Of a stretch of 64,000 bases of DNA, positions 35,741 through 43,593 are shown piece by piece. The notes under the pieces are model-generated. The model was given only the letters and a program-made list of their open reading frames with translations, did no database searches and was not told where the DNA came from. The stretch's first letter is position 1. The number at the start of each line of letters is the position of its first letter. Position numbers and translations under genes: made by a program. The DNA is from Luteibacter sp. 9135. Lineage in GTDB: Bacteria > Pseudomonadota > Gammaproteobacteria > Xanthomonadales > Rhodanobacteraceae. Where the stretch lies: contig NZ_JQNB01000001.1 in NCBI RefSeq assembly GCF_000745005.1, positions 3,279,501-3,343,500 of the forward strand, in the 5' to 3' direction.

Positions 35741-36865
35741 ATGAAAAAAGATGTTCTTGCGATAATCCCAGTCGCCTACCCCATGCTCGATCCGGCGCAG
35801 CTGGCCGGCAGCGCGGCCGAGGCGATCCGCGACATCCTCGCCGCCGGCGCCTCGGCGAACACCGCCCGCAGCTACCGCACCGCCCTGGGCTACTGGGCCG
35901 CCTGGTACCGCGGCCGGTACGCCCGCGAGCTCACCCTGCCCGTCGCCGAGCCGGTGATCCTGCAGTTCATCGTCGACCACCTGCCCCGCGTCGATGCGGA
36001 GGGCACGTTCCGATCGGAGTTGCCCGCCGCATTGGACGCCGCGCTGGTCGCCGCCGGCGCCAAGGCGACGCTGGGCGCGTGGAAGCGCAGCACGGTCGAG
36101 CACCGCCTGTCCGTGCTGGCCAGCGTGCACCGGCTGAAAGACCAGCCCAGTCCGAGCGACTCGCCACAGGTGCGGCAGCTACTACGCAGTGCCCGGCGCG
36201 CCGCCGCGCAGCGGGGCGAGACCCCGGCAAAGAAAGCCGCCCTCACCCGGGATCCGTTGGAGGCCATGTTGGCCACCTGCGGGGAGGATCTGGAAGGTGT
36301 CCGCGATCGCGCGCTACTGTTGTTTGGCTTCGCCAGTGGCGGCCGCCGACGCAGCGAGATTGCCGGTGCACGCCTCGAACAGCTCCAACGGCTGGGCCCG
36401 GAGGCATGGGCGTACCAATTGGGGCGTAGCAAGATCGAACAGGCAGGGCCGATAGCCGCCAGTGCCGGCGGCAAACCGCTGGTGGGTCGGGCCGCCGCTG
36501 CCCTTGAGGCGTGGATAGCGGCGAGCGGCCTCACGGCCGGTCCGTTGTTTCGTCGCCTATGGGGCACGACAGTCGGGCCGGGGCTATCGCCCGCGGCCGT
36601 CGGCGCGCTCATTCAACGCCGCGCGGTGCGTGCCGGACTGAGCGACGACATCGGTGGGCACAGCCTGCGCGCCGGTTTCGTCACCGAGGCGGGACGTCGC
36701 GGCGTGCCTTTGGCCGAGGTCATGGCGCTGACCGGTCACCGCAGCGTTGGCAGTGTGCTGGGCTACCATCGTACCGGCGCGGTGAACGAGGGTGCAGCCG
36801 CGCGTCTGCTCGAGGACGGCGCTGCCGGCCCGAGTGCTAACGTGCCCCCTGACGGCGGCCTATGA
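35741..36865 (+). CDS. Tyrosine recombinase/integrase
   Basis: 374 aa. An N-terminal SAM-like core-binding domain (about 20-150) is followed by a catalytic domain with the family residues: Arg in ASGGRRRSEI (about 202-204), His307 and Arg310 (GGHSLRAGF), His333 (LTGHRS) and the nucleophile Tyr342 (VLGYHR). It performs site-specific DNA strand exchange and is the likely mobiliser of part of this island. No tRNA gene or second att site was found in the window. ATG 35741 was chosen (GGA 5 bp upstream); GTG 35732 is an in-frame alternative. The perfect inverted repeat at 35673-35705 lies just upstream. Confidence 0.88.
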   Translation: MKKDVLAIIPVAYPMLDPAQLAGSAAEAIRDILAAGASANTARSYRTALGYWAAWYRGRYARELTLPVAEPVILQFIVDHLPRVDAEGTFRSELPAALDAALVAAGAKATLGAWKRSTVEHRLSVLASVHRLKDQPSPSDSPQVRQLLRSARRAAAQRGETPAKKAALTRDPLEAMLATCGEDLEGVRDRALLLFGFASGGRRRSEIAGARLEQLQRLGPEAWAYQLGRSKIEQAGPIAASAGGKPLVGRAAAALEAWIAASGLTAGPLFRRLWGTTVGPGLSPAAVGALIQRRAVRAGLSDDIGGHSLRAGFVTEAGRRGVPLAEVMALTGHRSVGSVLGYHRTGAVNEGAAARLLEDGAAGPSANVPPDGGL

Positions 36866-36913
36866 CGCGTGGTCAGGCGACACCCACCGAGAGCCTGTCG
36901 CCAACCGATGCCC

Positions 36914-37885
36914 TCACTCGGCGTCATCGCACTCGTCCAGCCAGGCGCTAAAGGCGTCGTCCGCCGTGTCGAAGCTTCGCGGCTCGGTGGGCGCGCCGTG
37001 GTGGGTCTGCGCAAAATCCTGGACCACTGCGACGCACAGGTACGTAAAGTAGTCGCGCGACGCCTCGTCAAAAGCCAACTTTTCCAGCATGGCCTGAATT
37101 CGGTGGTGCATGTGCGGATGACGCGTCTGCCGCAACGCCCGGGGGCCACGCAAAAGATACAACGAAGAGAGGACGGGCGTCAGCACGGACCAGCCCAGCA
37201 TGCGCCGAAGCGAATCGGTCGCGCCGGACGGCACGACGGTGTGAAACGCGACGTCATCGGCCTCGCATTCCAACTGCACCGCCGTGGCCAGGCCCTCGGC
37301 GCTGCGGTCGCGTGGGTCGACCGCCTCATGGTGGCGATAGCGCGCGTGGGCAAACTCATGATACGCCATGAACGCCATGGCATCCTGGAAAATACTGTTC
37401 GCCTTATCGACGTAACACTGCTCTTCCACAGAGGCCCCATTCGTGGGCGTCGGCAGGCCGTCCGGCCACGGGGTAGCCGCCATGCGCAAACTTCGTGCCC
37501 AGCCCAGCAGCTGCGCTGCACGCTGGGTCAGGTCGGTGTGGAACCAAATCCGCCCATAAAACGTTTGTTCAAGGAGAGGTTTCTGCACGGCTTCTTCGAA
37601 GATGACCAGCCAGCTGTAGGCAAAGGCCCACACGAGCTCGAGGTGAGCGCCGTGAAACTGGATTTTTGGCACGTCGTCCAAAAGCAGCCGCGGTCCGCAC
37701 GCCGGATGGGTATTGACCAAAACCTCAAGGGTTGGGGCAACCAAGCCGCTGGCCACAGCCTCGCCAAGCGCCGACCGATTTCCCCCTCGGGCGTTCTCGA
37801 AAGCGTGGACGATGTTGTGTCTGAGCGAAAAAATGGGCGAGGCGGTCGCCGTGTAGCTGCCGCTGGCGGGATCGGCGGAGCTCAT
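36914..37885 (-). CDS. HExxH metalloprotease, U49/Lit-like
   Basis: 323 aa without a signal peptide. The zinc motif is MAYHEFAHARYRH (His176, Glu177, His180), with a downstream acidic ligand region LECEADDVAFH (Glu206, Glu208, Asp210). The spacing and flanks resemble peptidase U49, the family of E. coli Lit, a phage-exclusion protease that cleaves EF-Tu after infection. The match is by motif only. Its start overlaps the stop of the upstream metalloprotease gene by 4 bp (ATGA), so the two are coupled. The 3' end converges on the recombinase gene. A phage-triggered suicide protease would fit the neighbourhood. Confidence 0.68.
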   Translation of the reverse strand: MSSADPASGSYTATASPIFSLRHNIVHAFENARGGNRSALGEAVASGLVAPTLEVLVNTHPACGPRLLLDDVPKIQFHGAHLELVWAFAYSWLVIFEEAVQKPLLEQTFYGRIWFHTDLTQRAAQLLGWARSLRMAATPWPDGLPTPTNGASVEEQCYVDKANSIFQDAMAFMAYHEFAHARYRHHEAVDPRDRSAEGLATAVQLECEADDVAFHTVVPSGATDSLRRMLGWSVLTPVLSSLYLLRGPRALRQTRHPHMHHRIQAMLEKLAFDEASRDYFTYLCVAVVQDFAQTHHGAPTEPRSFDTADDAFSAWLDECDDAE

Positions 37886-38583
37886 GCGGCGTCCCCTGCG
37901 AACAAGGCGGCGAGCTCACGCTCCAGGAACACTTCCATTGCCTGGACGTGACGCCGACGTTCGTCGGGGTCGACGGCGAAGTTAAGATTTACGAAGCGGA
38001 CCATCCAGGGTGATACCCCGGGCCTGATGGCCCCATCCTCACCTTGGATCTCGCGGTGAACCGCGGCCATCATTTCAATGGGTGAACGATCACTGAGGTA
38101 GCTCTCGTCGGTATGGGCCATCATCGCTTCCATGGCTGGATTGTCGTACAGACGCAGCATGACCCACAGTGACCGCTTGGGCACTCTGCTTTTGAGCTCG
38201 ATGTCCAGAAAGGACGTGACGCCCGTCACGCACATCCCCACGCGGGTCGGTGCATCCGGATGGTGCGGTGAACCCGTGTCGAAGTAGCTCTCGCCAAGGC
38301 GACCAATCGCTCGCCCGATCGCCTCCAGACGTTGCTTAAGGGACACCTCGACCAAGAACGGCGCGGCCGCGGCACCCGTGGACGCGCCGTATGTCACCAA
38401 GGTAAGGGCCAGTTTGGTCCCGAATGAATCGGCCCACATCTCGAGACTACGCTTCTCCGCGAGCGATTCCTCCTCGGGGACGCGTCGATCGTTATGCCTT
38501 AGCAGAAAATGCGCCGCCTCATGACCGACAACGATCAAGATCAGCGAGATCGCCTCGAAGCCCTCAACCGGCGCCTCCAGCAT
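37882..38583 (-). CDS. HExxH metalloprotease-like protein, possibly 5'-truncated
   Basis: 233 aa from ATG 38583. The zinc motif is VVGHEAAHFLLRH (His21, Glu22, His25), followed by LEMWADSFGTKLA (Glu48, Asp52), a typical third-ligand arrangement. No signal peptide or clear membrane helix. The motif lies unusually close to the N-terminus, and the frame stays open for 28 codons upstream with protein-like sequence (GQHAHLIFDNF) but no ATG, GTG or TTG. The original N-terminus may therefore have been lost. It is the first gene of a two-gene unit with the U49-like protease. About 250 bp without a clear gene separates it from the next divergent gene. Confidence 0.65.
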   Translation of the reverse strand: MLEAPVEGFEAISLILIVVGHEAAHFLLRHNDRRVPEEESLAEKRSLEMWADSFGTKLALTLVTYGASTGAAAAPFLVEVSLKQRLEAIGRAIGRLGESYFDTGSPHHPDAPTRVGMCVTGVTSFLDIELKSRVPKRSLWVMLRLYDNPAMEAMMAHTDESYLSDRSPIEMMAAVHREIQGEDGAIRPGVSPWMVRFVNLNFAVDPDERRRHVQAMEVFLERELAALFAGDAA

Positions 38584-38837
38584 GAAGTTATCGAAGATGA
38601 GGTGGGCGTGCTGACCGCGAACAGCGGCCTTGCGCGTCCCTAACGCTGTTCCCGCCCTGTCACTTGATCATCACTTGACTGACCTAGGCCCCGGCGTTAA
38701 CGTTTTGGGGCGGCCACACGAGGTGGCAGGAGCGGGGTCCTATAGCGCGCGAGCGTTCCCGAAGAAGGCTTGCCATTAGGGCGAACGACGTTCGCCTCCC
38801 TTTTTCGCGAGGATCATTCCATGACCAACCCAGACGC

Positions 38838-39701
38838 TTGCCCGTTTCCGAGCTGCCCATGGGGCACGACGATGTGTTCGGCTTGCGGCTCGCCGCCGCC
38901 ACGCTGACTATTTTCCCGCCTCACGTCCGTCGTCACTCTACCTTCCCTTCCTCCTGGATCGCCTTGCCAATGTTCCCGCTCATGCCGCCTAAGATGGTCT
39001 TGGCGGCGGGTTACTTTGGCTATTTTCCTATCTCGAAATCCTTTTCTGCATGGTGTGGTGATGTCGATCGCGTTCACCGGATCCATGGACCCCATCACGA
39101 CACCGGCGGCTTGGATGCTCCTGCCGGGCCCAGCAGCGTACCGAACTTTGATCGCAAGGCTGATCGTGGGCGTCTTCAGGATGCAGCGGCAAAGGAATGG
39201 GGCTTCCGGAGTCGGCGCGCGGTAAAGCGCTACTACGGCCAGTTGGATGATCTCGCCGCGACGGGTAAGCTCGGCTCGTACGAAAATTTGTGCGACACGG
39301 CAAGCTACATTGCTACCGAAAACGACCGCAACTCGCCGCCCAATCCCGCCTGGTACAAGCCCAGCGACGAAGAGGTCCGCACGTATGCATCGGGGCCGGC
39401 GTACCTTTACGATTTTGCGGTAGCGTCCAAGTCTCGGCACTACGATGACGTAGCCTTCGAGGTGTGCGACGGCTGGGTCTTGTACGTCCATCAGGTAGGC
39501 ACTGTAGCGAAGGCGTTCCCGATCTTTCCGCCTGACCTGCGTTTGGGCGGATTCAGTCGCCCGGACAAGCTCGCCCCTGCCCACGTGCCTGAACGCGTCC
39601 AGGCGGCCCTGCTTAAACTTTGCAGTGACCGCTTCCCCGAGGCAGTCGCCGAGCTGGAAGTGCGCGAACAGCTGTCCATGGACGCGGAGACGGAAGCATG
39701 A
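38838..39701 (+). CDS. Unknown protein, start uncertain
   Basis: Up to 287 aa. The part after about residue 105 looks like real protein (KADRGRLQDAAAKEWGFRS, then FEVCDGWVLYVHQVGTVAK) and ends in an acidic helix. The first roughly 100 residues have an odd His/Pro-rich composition and may be non-coding or follow a frameshift, so the true start may be internal. No family recognised. It overlaps the next small gene by 4 bp (ATGA), a sign of translational coupling. Confidence 0.5.
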   Translation: MPVSELPMGHDDVFGLRLAAATLTIFPPHVRRHSTFPSSWIALPMFPLMPPKMVLAAGYFGYFPISKSFSAWCGDVDRVHRIHGPHHDTGGLDAPAGPSSVPNFDRKADRGRLQDAAAKEWGFRSRRAVKRYYGQLDDLAATGKLGSYENLCDTASYIATENDRNSPPNPAWYKPSDEEVRTYASGPAYLYDFAVASKSRHYDDVAFEVCDGWVLYVHQVGTVAKAFPIFPPDLRLGGFSRPDKLAPAHVPERVQAALLKLCSDRFPEAVAELEVREQLSMDAETEA

Positions 39702-39937
39702 TTAATACGTGCTACGTGCCCTGCCCGGACTGCAAGCGACAGGAAGACCGGCATCTGGTGGCTTGCTGGGTCGATAGCAGCACCTTGACCGAGTTGAACG
39801 TCGAGGCGGCAGAAGACGTTGAACTGGACGAAATTTACGAGCGACACCACCGCGATGATGGAGTCGAAATCGATGGAGTCTGCGCCGAATGCGGCTCGGA
39901 CTACGTCCGTGACGCCGATGGAAGAATCATCGATTAA
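39698..39937 (+). CDS. Small zinc-ribbon-like protein
   Basis: 79 aa. Two CxxC pairs (CPDC near the N-terminus and CAEC near the C-terminus) with an acidic middle (AEDVELDEIYERHHRDD) suggest one zinc-binding knuckle. It is coupled by ATGA overlap to the unknown gene upstream. Small acidic zinc-ribbon partners of this sort can be inhibitors or antitoxins, but that is a guess. Confidence 0.6.
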   Translation: MINTCYVPCPDCKRQEDRHLVACWVDSSTLTELNVEAAEDVELDEIYERHHRDDGVEIDGVCAECGSDYVRDADGRIID

Positions 39938-40805
39938 CGAATAGGGAGGCGTTGCGCCTGGCGGAATCGTCGGGCGCAACCCGCGCCGGCGCTGCGTTGC
40001 GTACGGCGTGCAGGGCGCGGTCCGAGTCGCGTTGACCGTGCCGGCACAGGCGACGCACTACCCCTGCGGGGCACCGTCCCGCGCACTGTGAATTTCGAAA
40101 GCGTCGCGTATCTATCCGGGCCGTCTCAGCCGGGGACGATAGTCGACTACAGAATCGGACTGATCGACGAGTGACCAAATCCCACCCATTCCATGTGCTT
40201 CGCGGCGGATACTTTAGCCGACCTAATGCCAAGCTGCGGATCTGTCGACAAGATTGATCCTTCCTTGGAATAGTGCCTAGAACGGATCCTCGCAATGATC
40301 CTCATCCCGACGTCCCCCCGCCTTCAGTAAGAACGCCCGCGTACCAATGTGACTGCGGGAACGTCCTCGACGTCAGTGGCATGTTTTCAAGCGAGACATT
40401 CCCTGAGTCGCCAGTGCTGCGAATAGGACAGTTGCACTGATACTCGCAACCAAGAGCGAGCGGAGAGAGTATTGCCCTACCAACAGACATCCAGGCATCT
40501 AGCCGTTCGCGGTGGTAATGGTGTCGCGAACCGACGTTCGAACACTTAATCACCTCGCAAACAGACAGATCTTCAGTACTGTTCGCGCCGCGATTAGCTG
40601 AAATCGCTCGGAATTTCATGTATTTAGAACGACGGAACCGTCCGCGACATCATTAAGGGTATCCCGACATACTTATTGATGTTGTGGAAACAGTGCGCAG
40701 GAAGGCCGGTGGCATCTCGGTATCAATCGCGAAGCCCGAGAGCGCCGGGCCTCATGCAACCTTTGCTTTAGCACTGGTAAGAACCAGGCGTATCTACGAT
40801 TATGT
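39938..40805. other. 868-bp stretch with no supported gene
   Basis: Only weak frames on the - strand (39927-40295 and 40302-40619); neither has convincing composition or a recognisable family. The second (105 aa, starting MKFRAISANRG) could be a small protein at low probability. No RNA gene, repeat or strong hairpin was found. It may be decayed DNA or a regulatory spacer. Confidence 0.4.
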
Positions 40806-41819
40806 CTAGGACAAATTGATCTTGTTGGTGATCGCCCCATCCACATCCTTCATGACCAGCGTTCCGCGGGTCGTGTCGGCAAAGTAGGCCGCGTAAGGTT
40901 CGTTTTCAGTCACGGGCGCATGAAACGGCATCCGTCCGGGCTGTTGTGCGTTGATCACTTCCACCAACGTGTCGGCCGACCAGCACTTGCCGAGCGCGAC
41001 TTCGGCCATGCGCGTCGTGCCCAACACGCCCGAATAGACGCCAAAGAAGTTGAATGACTTAACAGTGGCGTCCCTTGTCGTCTCGCGGTCCAGCTCGGTA
41101 TATGCCCTGAGGTCGCCCTGTTCGATCCGGCGGAAGATCGCCTGGGTCTTCGATGAGTCCGATACCATGTGGCTCTGCTCCTGCGCAATAACCACCGGCG
41201 ATCCCGACATGCCTGGGCGACTGAGTGAATCGATGAGAACAACGCGTCCGCCGTACGGAGAACCGGGCTCGGACGCGATGCTTCCTCGCTTCCAGATTGG
41301 AAGGTAATAAGGTGCGTCCTGGCCAAAGCTCTCCTCTAACTCAGTCTTGCAGAAGGGGTAACCGAGGATGAATACTTCCTTGGCCACTTCGATGTCGATG
41401 TCGTCGTCGTCCATCATCGACATCACGTCGACGAATTCAAAGTGGTTAGCCAGCTCAACACGAAGCGGATAAATGGCGATGTCCACGGCATGACCGTCCT
41501 CATGTTCGTACCACATGGGCGCAAGGTCTCTGGCGTACAGGGGAAGCGAGAGCTCCAAGATACCGCCCTCCCTCCCCCTCACCGTCACCTTCATGAGTTC
41601 GGGAATGGGCTTATCGCAATGGGAGGGCTCCGCGGGGTTAAGGCCTGTCACAACATGCCAGTTGGTGACCAGGAGGATTGCGTTGGGTACGCGAACGAAG
41701 AAACCGGTGGCGTAAGAACGGCGCACGAGTTGACCGTTGTCGCGGCGGACCGCAAAGGTTTCGATGTAAGTGGTCGCCAAGGACAAGGCATGGACTGCAA
41801 TCTTTTTGTTCGTGGTCAT
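40806..41819 (-). CDS. Trypsin-like serine protease (chymotrypsin fold), cytoplasmic
   Basis: 337 aa from ATG 41819. The triad is visible: His55 (LLVTNWHVVTG), Asp113 (GHAVDIAIYPL) and Ser205 (SRPGMSGSPVV). No signal peptide, so unlike DegP/HtrA it probably works in the cytoplasm; there is no PDZ domain. Similar trypsin-domain proteins occur in defence and toxin-immunity neighbourhoods, sometimes as effectors activated by an associated sensor. It is divergent from the nuclease-like gene at 41981 across an AT-rich promoter region. A TTG at 41840 is a longer alternative start. Confidence 0.75.
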   Translation of the reverse strand: MTTNKKIAVHALSLATTYIETFAVRRDNGQLVRRSYATGFFVRVPNAILLVTNWHVVTGLNPAEPSHCDKPIPELMKVTVRGREGGILELSLPLYARDLAPMWYEHEDGHAVDIAIYPLRVELANHFEFVDVMSMMDDDDIDIEVAKEVFILGYPFCKTELEESFGQDAPYYLPIWKRGSIASEPGSPYGGRVVLIDSLSRPGMSGSPVVIAQEQSHMVSDSSKTQAIFRRIEQGDLRAYTELDRETTRDATVKSFNFFGVYSGVLGTTRMAEVALGKCWSADTLVEVINAQQPGRMPFHAPVTENEPYAAYFADTTRGTLVMKDVDGAITNKINLS

Positions 41820-41877
41820 GTGGAGATCCAGTAGCCGCAATTCCGTTAGATTTTATGGGTGGAGGAACGTCGGGGTT

Positions 41878-41938
41878 CTATCATAAATATATAATAGAAT
41901 TAATTACTTATTGACTTTTTCGAGTTCATTGATAGCAT
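41878..41938. promoter_or_regulatory. AT-rich divergent promoter region
   Basis: An AT island (ATAAATATATAATAG around 41884-41898) separates the two divergent genes in otherwise GC-rich DNA. For the rightward gene, TTGACT at 41911-41916 and TAGCAT at 41933-41938 have a 16-bp spacer. TATTAT on the opposite strand may serve the protease gene. Confidence 0.5.
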
Positions 41939-41980
41939 GTCTCCACCGATTGCACCTACGCGATCGTTAAACGAGGAAAC

Positions 41981-42598
41981 ATGAAATTAGTTAATAAAAA
42001 AGCAAGTGATTTAGAAAAATACAAGGCTCAAATTGCGCTGAAAACAGCCCGTGAAAGCCTGCTCGGATACGGAAACGAGTTGCTTGTTTGGATGGGCAAC
42101 ATCGGTGAAGTCGTCCTTTACCAAGAACTGCAGCACCACGGCTCATGCATGAAAACAGACGCTCAGATGCATCGTGCCGGCAAGCCTAACGTACTCAGAG
42201 CCGCCGGCGGAAAGAGAGCGGATTTCTACGTTGATCTCGGGCGCTGGTTCATCGCCGTGGATGCGAAATTCCATACCACGGGACCGGCGAACGTTTTCTG
42301 GATGGCTCAGGATGAAATCGACGAATACCAGTCGTCCCTGCCCTACTACGCCGAGTTAGGCGGTAATAAGCTCACGCACCTAGTGTTCTATATAATCCCC
42401 GTTGAGCATCCGTTGCGAGGCTACTACGTCACGCTCGACTATCTTCTGGACAACGGAAGAGAGCAGAAGAAGGATGGCGTCCCAGGTCTTGCGCTCACGC
42501 TCGACGATCTCGGCAGTGCATTACGCTCAAACCATCCGCCCCAGTTTCTGGGCAACGCGCTGGCTTGTTTTCCAGCGAACGGCGCGCGGGCTTCGTAG
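41981..42598 (+). CDS. PD-(D/E)xK-type nuclease candidate
   Basis: 205 aa. A helical start rich in Lys (MKLVNKKASDLEKYKAQ) is followed by GNIGEVVLYQEL (Glu43), then GKRADFYVD (Asp81) and FIAVDAKFHTTG (Asp94, Lys96). The order Glu, Asp, (D/E)xK with beta-strand flanks is that of the restriction-endonuclease-like fold. The start region has lower GC than its neighbours, consistent with transfer. It is divergent from the trypsin-like protease and may form one defence unit with it. No methyltransferase is nearby, so it is not a classical restriction enzyme. Confidence 0.6.
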   Translation: MKLVNKKASDLEKYKAQIALKTARESLLGYGNELLVWMGNIGEVVLYQELQHHGSCMKTDAQMHRAGKPNVLRAAGGKRADFYVDLGRWFIAVDAKFHTTGPANVFWMAQDEIDEYQSSLPYYAELGGNKLTHLVFYIIPVEHPLRGYYVTLDYLLDNGREQKKDGVPGLALTLDDLGSALRSNHPPQFLGNALACFPANGARAS

Positions 42599-42613
42599 CG
42601 GGCCGACGACTGT

Positions 42614-42640
42614 GGTCACGACACGTCTGACGTCGTGACC
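42614..42640. terminator. Stem-loop between convergent genes
   Basis: GGTCACGAC and GTCGTGACC form a perfect 9-bp stem with a 9-nt loop, 16 bp after the nuclease stop codon and before the convergent gene at 42788. No clear T-tract on either strand. Probably a bidirectional terminator. Confidence 0.5.
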
Positions 42641-42787
42641 GCTGTTATGGGAGCGTACGCGGCTCCGGTTCCCCTGGGCCATCGACTTCGCGCGCGGGGC
42701 TAGCTGCTATCTTCCCTCTTCGAAGGATAGGCATGCGTTTCGCCTCGAACAGGCCAACTCTCAATAGCGCGCGTCAAATGGCTAGCC

Positions 42788-43387
42788 TCACCATGGTAGG
42801 GCACCGGTCAACGGCCTGGTGCCAGGATTCTCGGCGAAGTAAGGCCTGATGTACCTGTCGTACATGCACTCGGCGAAGTTAACCGCAACACCTTCGTCAA
42901 GAGTGGCAACGGTTGGGTAATCACCCGACGGTGGAATAACAGGACTCAGCAAGTGAATGGCTTCATAGGCAAGCTCGTAGAACGCGCCTTCCCAAGAGTT
43001 CATGTCGTCATTGATGCCAAACCGGAGGCGCTCCGAACCAGGTTCGTAGGGTAGGACTTGCGATGGAGCACCTTTCGTTCTTCGGTATGTTGGAAACGGA
43101 TCTAGGGTGAAGGGATGCTCGCCCTCGCCGAAGCGATCTACAGCCGTTTCGTGAAGCGCGGTCAAGGTCACGTCGAGAAGCCGTGCGGTCTCAAACTTTA
43201 TAAGCGCGGGCTTCTCGGTGACCACCCGGGCTGAATTGTCGATCACCGTAAACCAGTCGGTCCTGACGTTATCCGTGACGGAGGTATCAACCACGAGCAG
43301 CCTGATCGCGGCCAGGTAAGGATATTCGTCCATTCGAAAGCGGCTCACGATGCTCGCAATCATGACGACGAAGTCTGAAGCATGCAC
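42788..43387 (-). CDS. Unknown protein with degenerate metalloprotease-like motif
   Basis: 199 aa, no signal peptide. Around residue 145, ELAYEAIHLLSPVIPP followed by TLDEGVAVNFAE resembles the HExxH...EG arrangement of some gluzincin-like proteins, but Tyr replaces the first His. It could be an inactive relative, a sensor or a coincidence. It is the last gene of the protease-rich stretch before the effector locus. Confidence 0.5.
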   Translation of the reverse strand: MHASDFVVMIASIVSRFRMDEYPYLAAIRLLVVDTSVTDNVRTDWFTVIDNSARVVTEKPALIKFETARLLDVTLTALHETAVDRFGEGEHPFTLDPFPTYRRTKGAPSQVLPYEPGSERLRFGINDDMNSWEGAFYELAYEAIHLLSPVIPPSGDYPTVATLDEGVAVNFAECMYDRYIRPYFAENPGTRPLTGALPW

Positions 43388-43593
43388 AGGACAAGAGTAA
43401 GGCCTCCTGTCGCCGCTCTCGTGTAAACGGTTACGGCATCGGCTAAAGACTCCCTTCCACCCTACCCCCCGATAACCAACCGTAATCGCACTGGAGCGGA
43501 TTTTCAGCTGCGCGCCGTTTGAAGGCTGGCGCCCGCGTTACACCGACTCCGGACCAGCTAGAACCCGAGCCAGATCGCTCCCGCGCGGCGCGG

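Noticed and set aside
36869..37951. 360-aa frame on the + strand
   Set aside because: Antisense of the U49-like metalloprotease gene; low-complexity Arg/Gly composition and no motif.
38814..39584. 256-aa frame on the - strand
   Set aside because: Opposes the + strand gene that has better composition and is coupled to the small CxxC gene; no domain seen.
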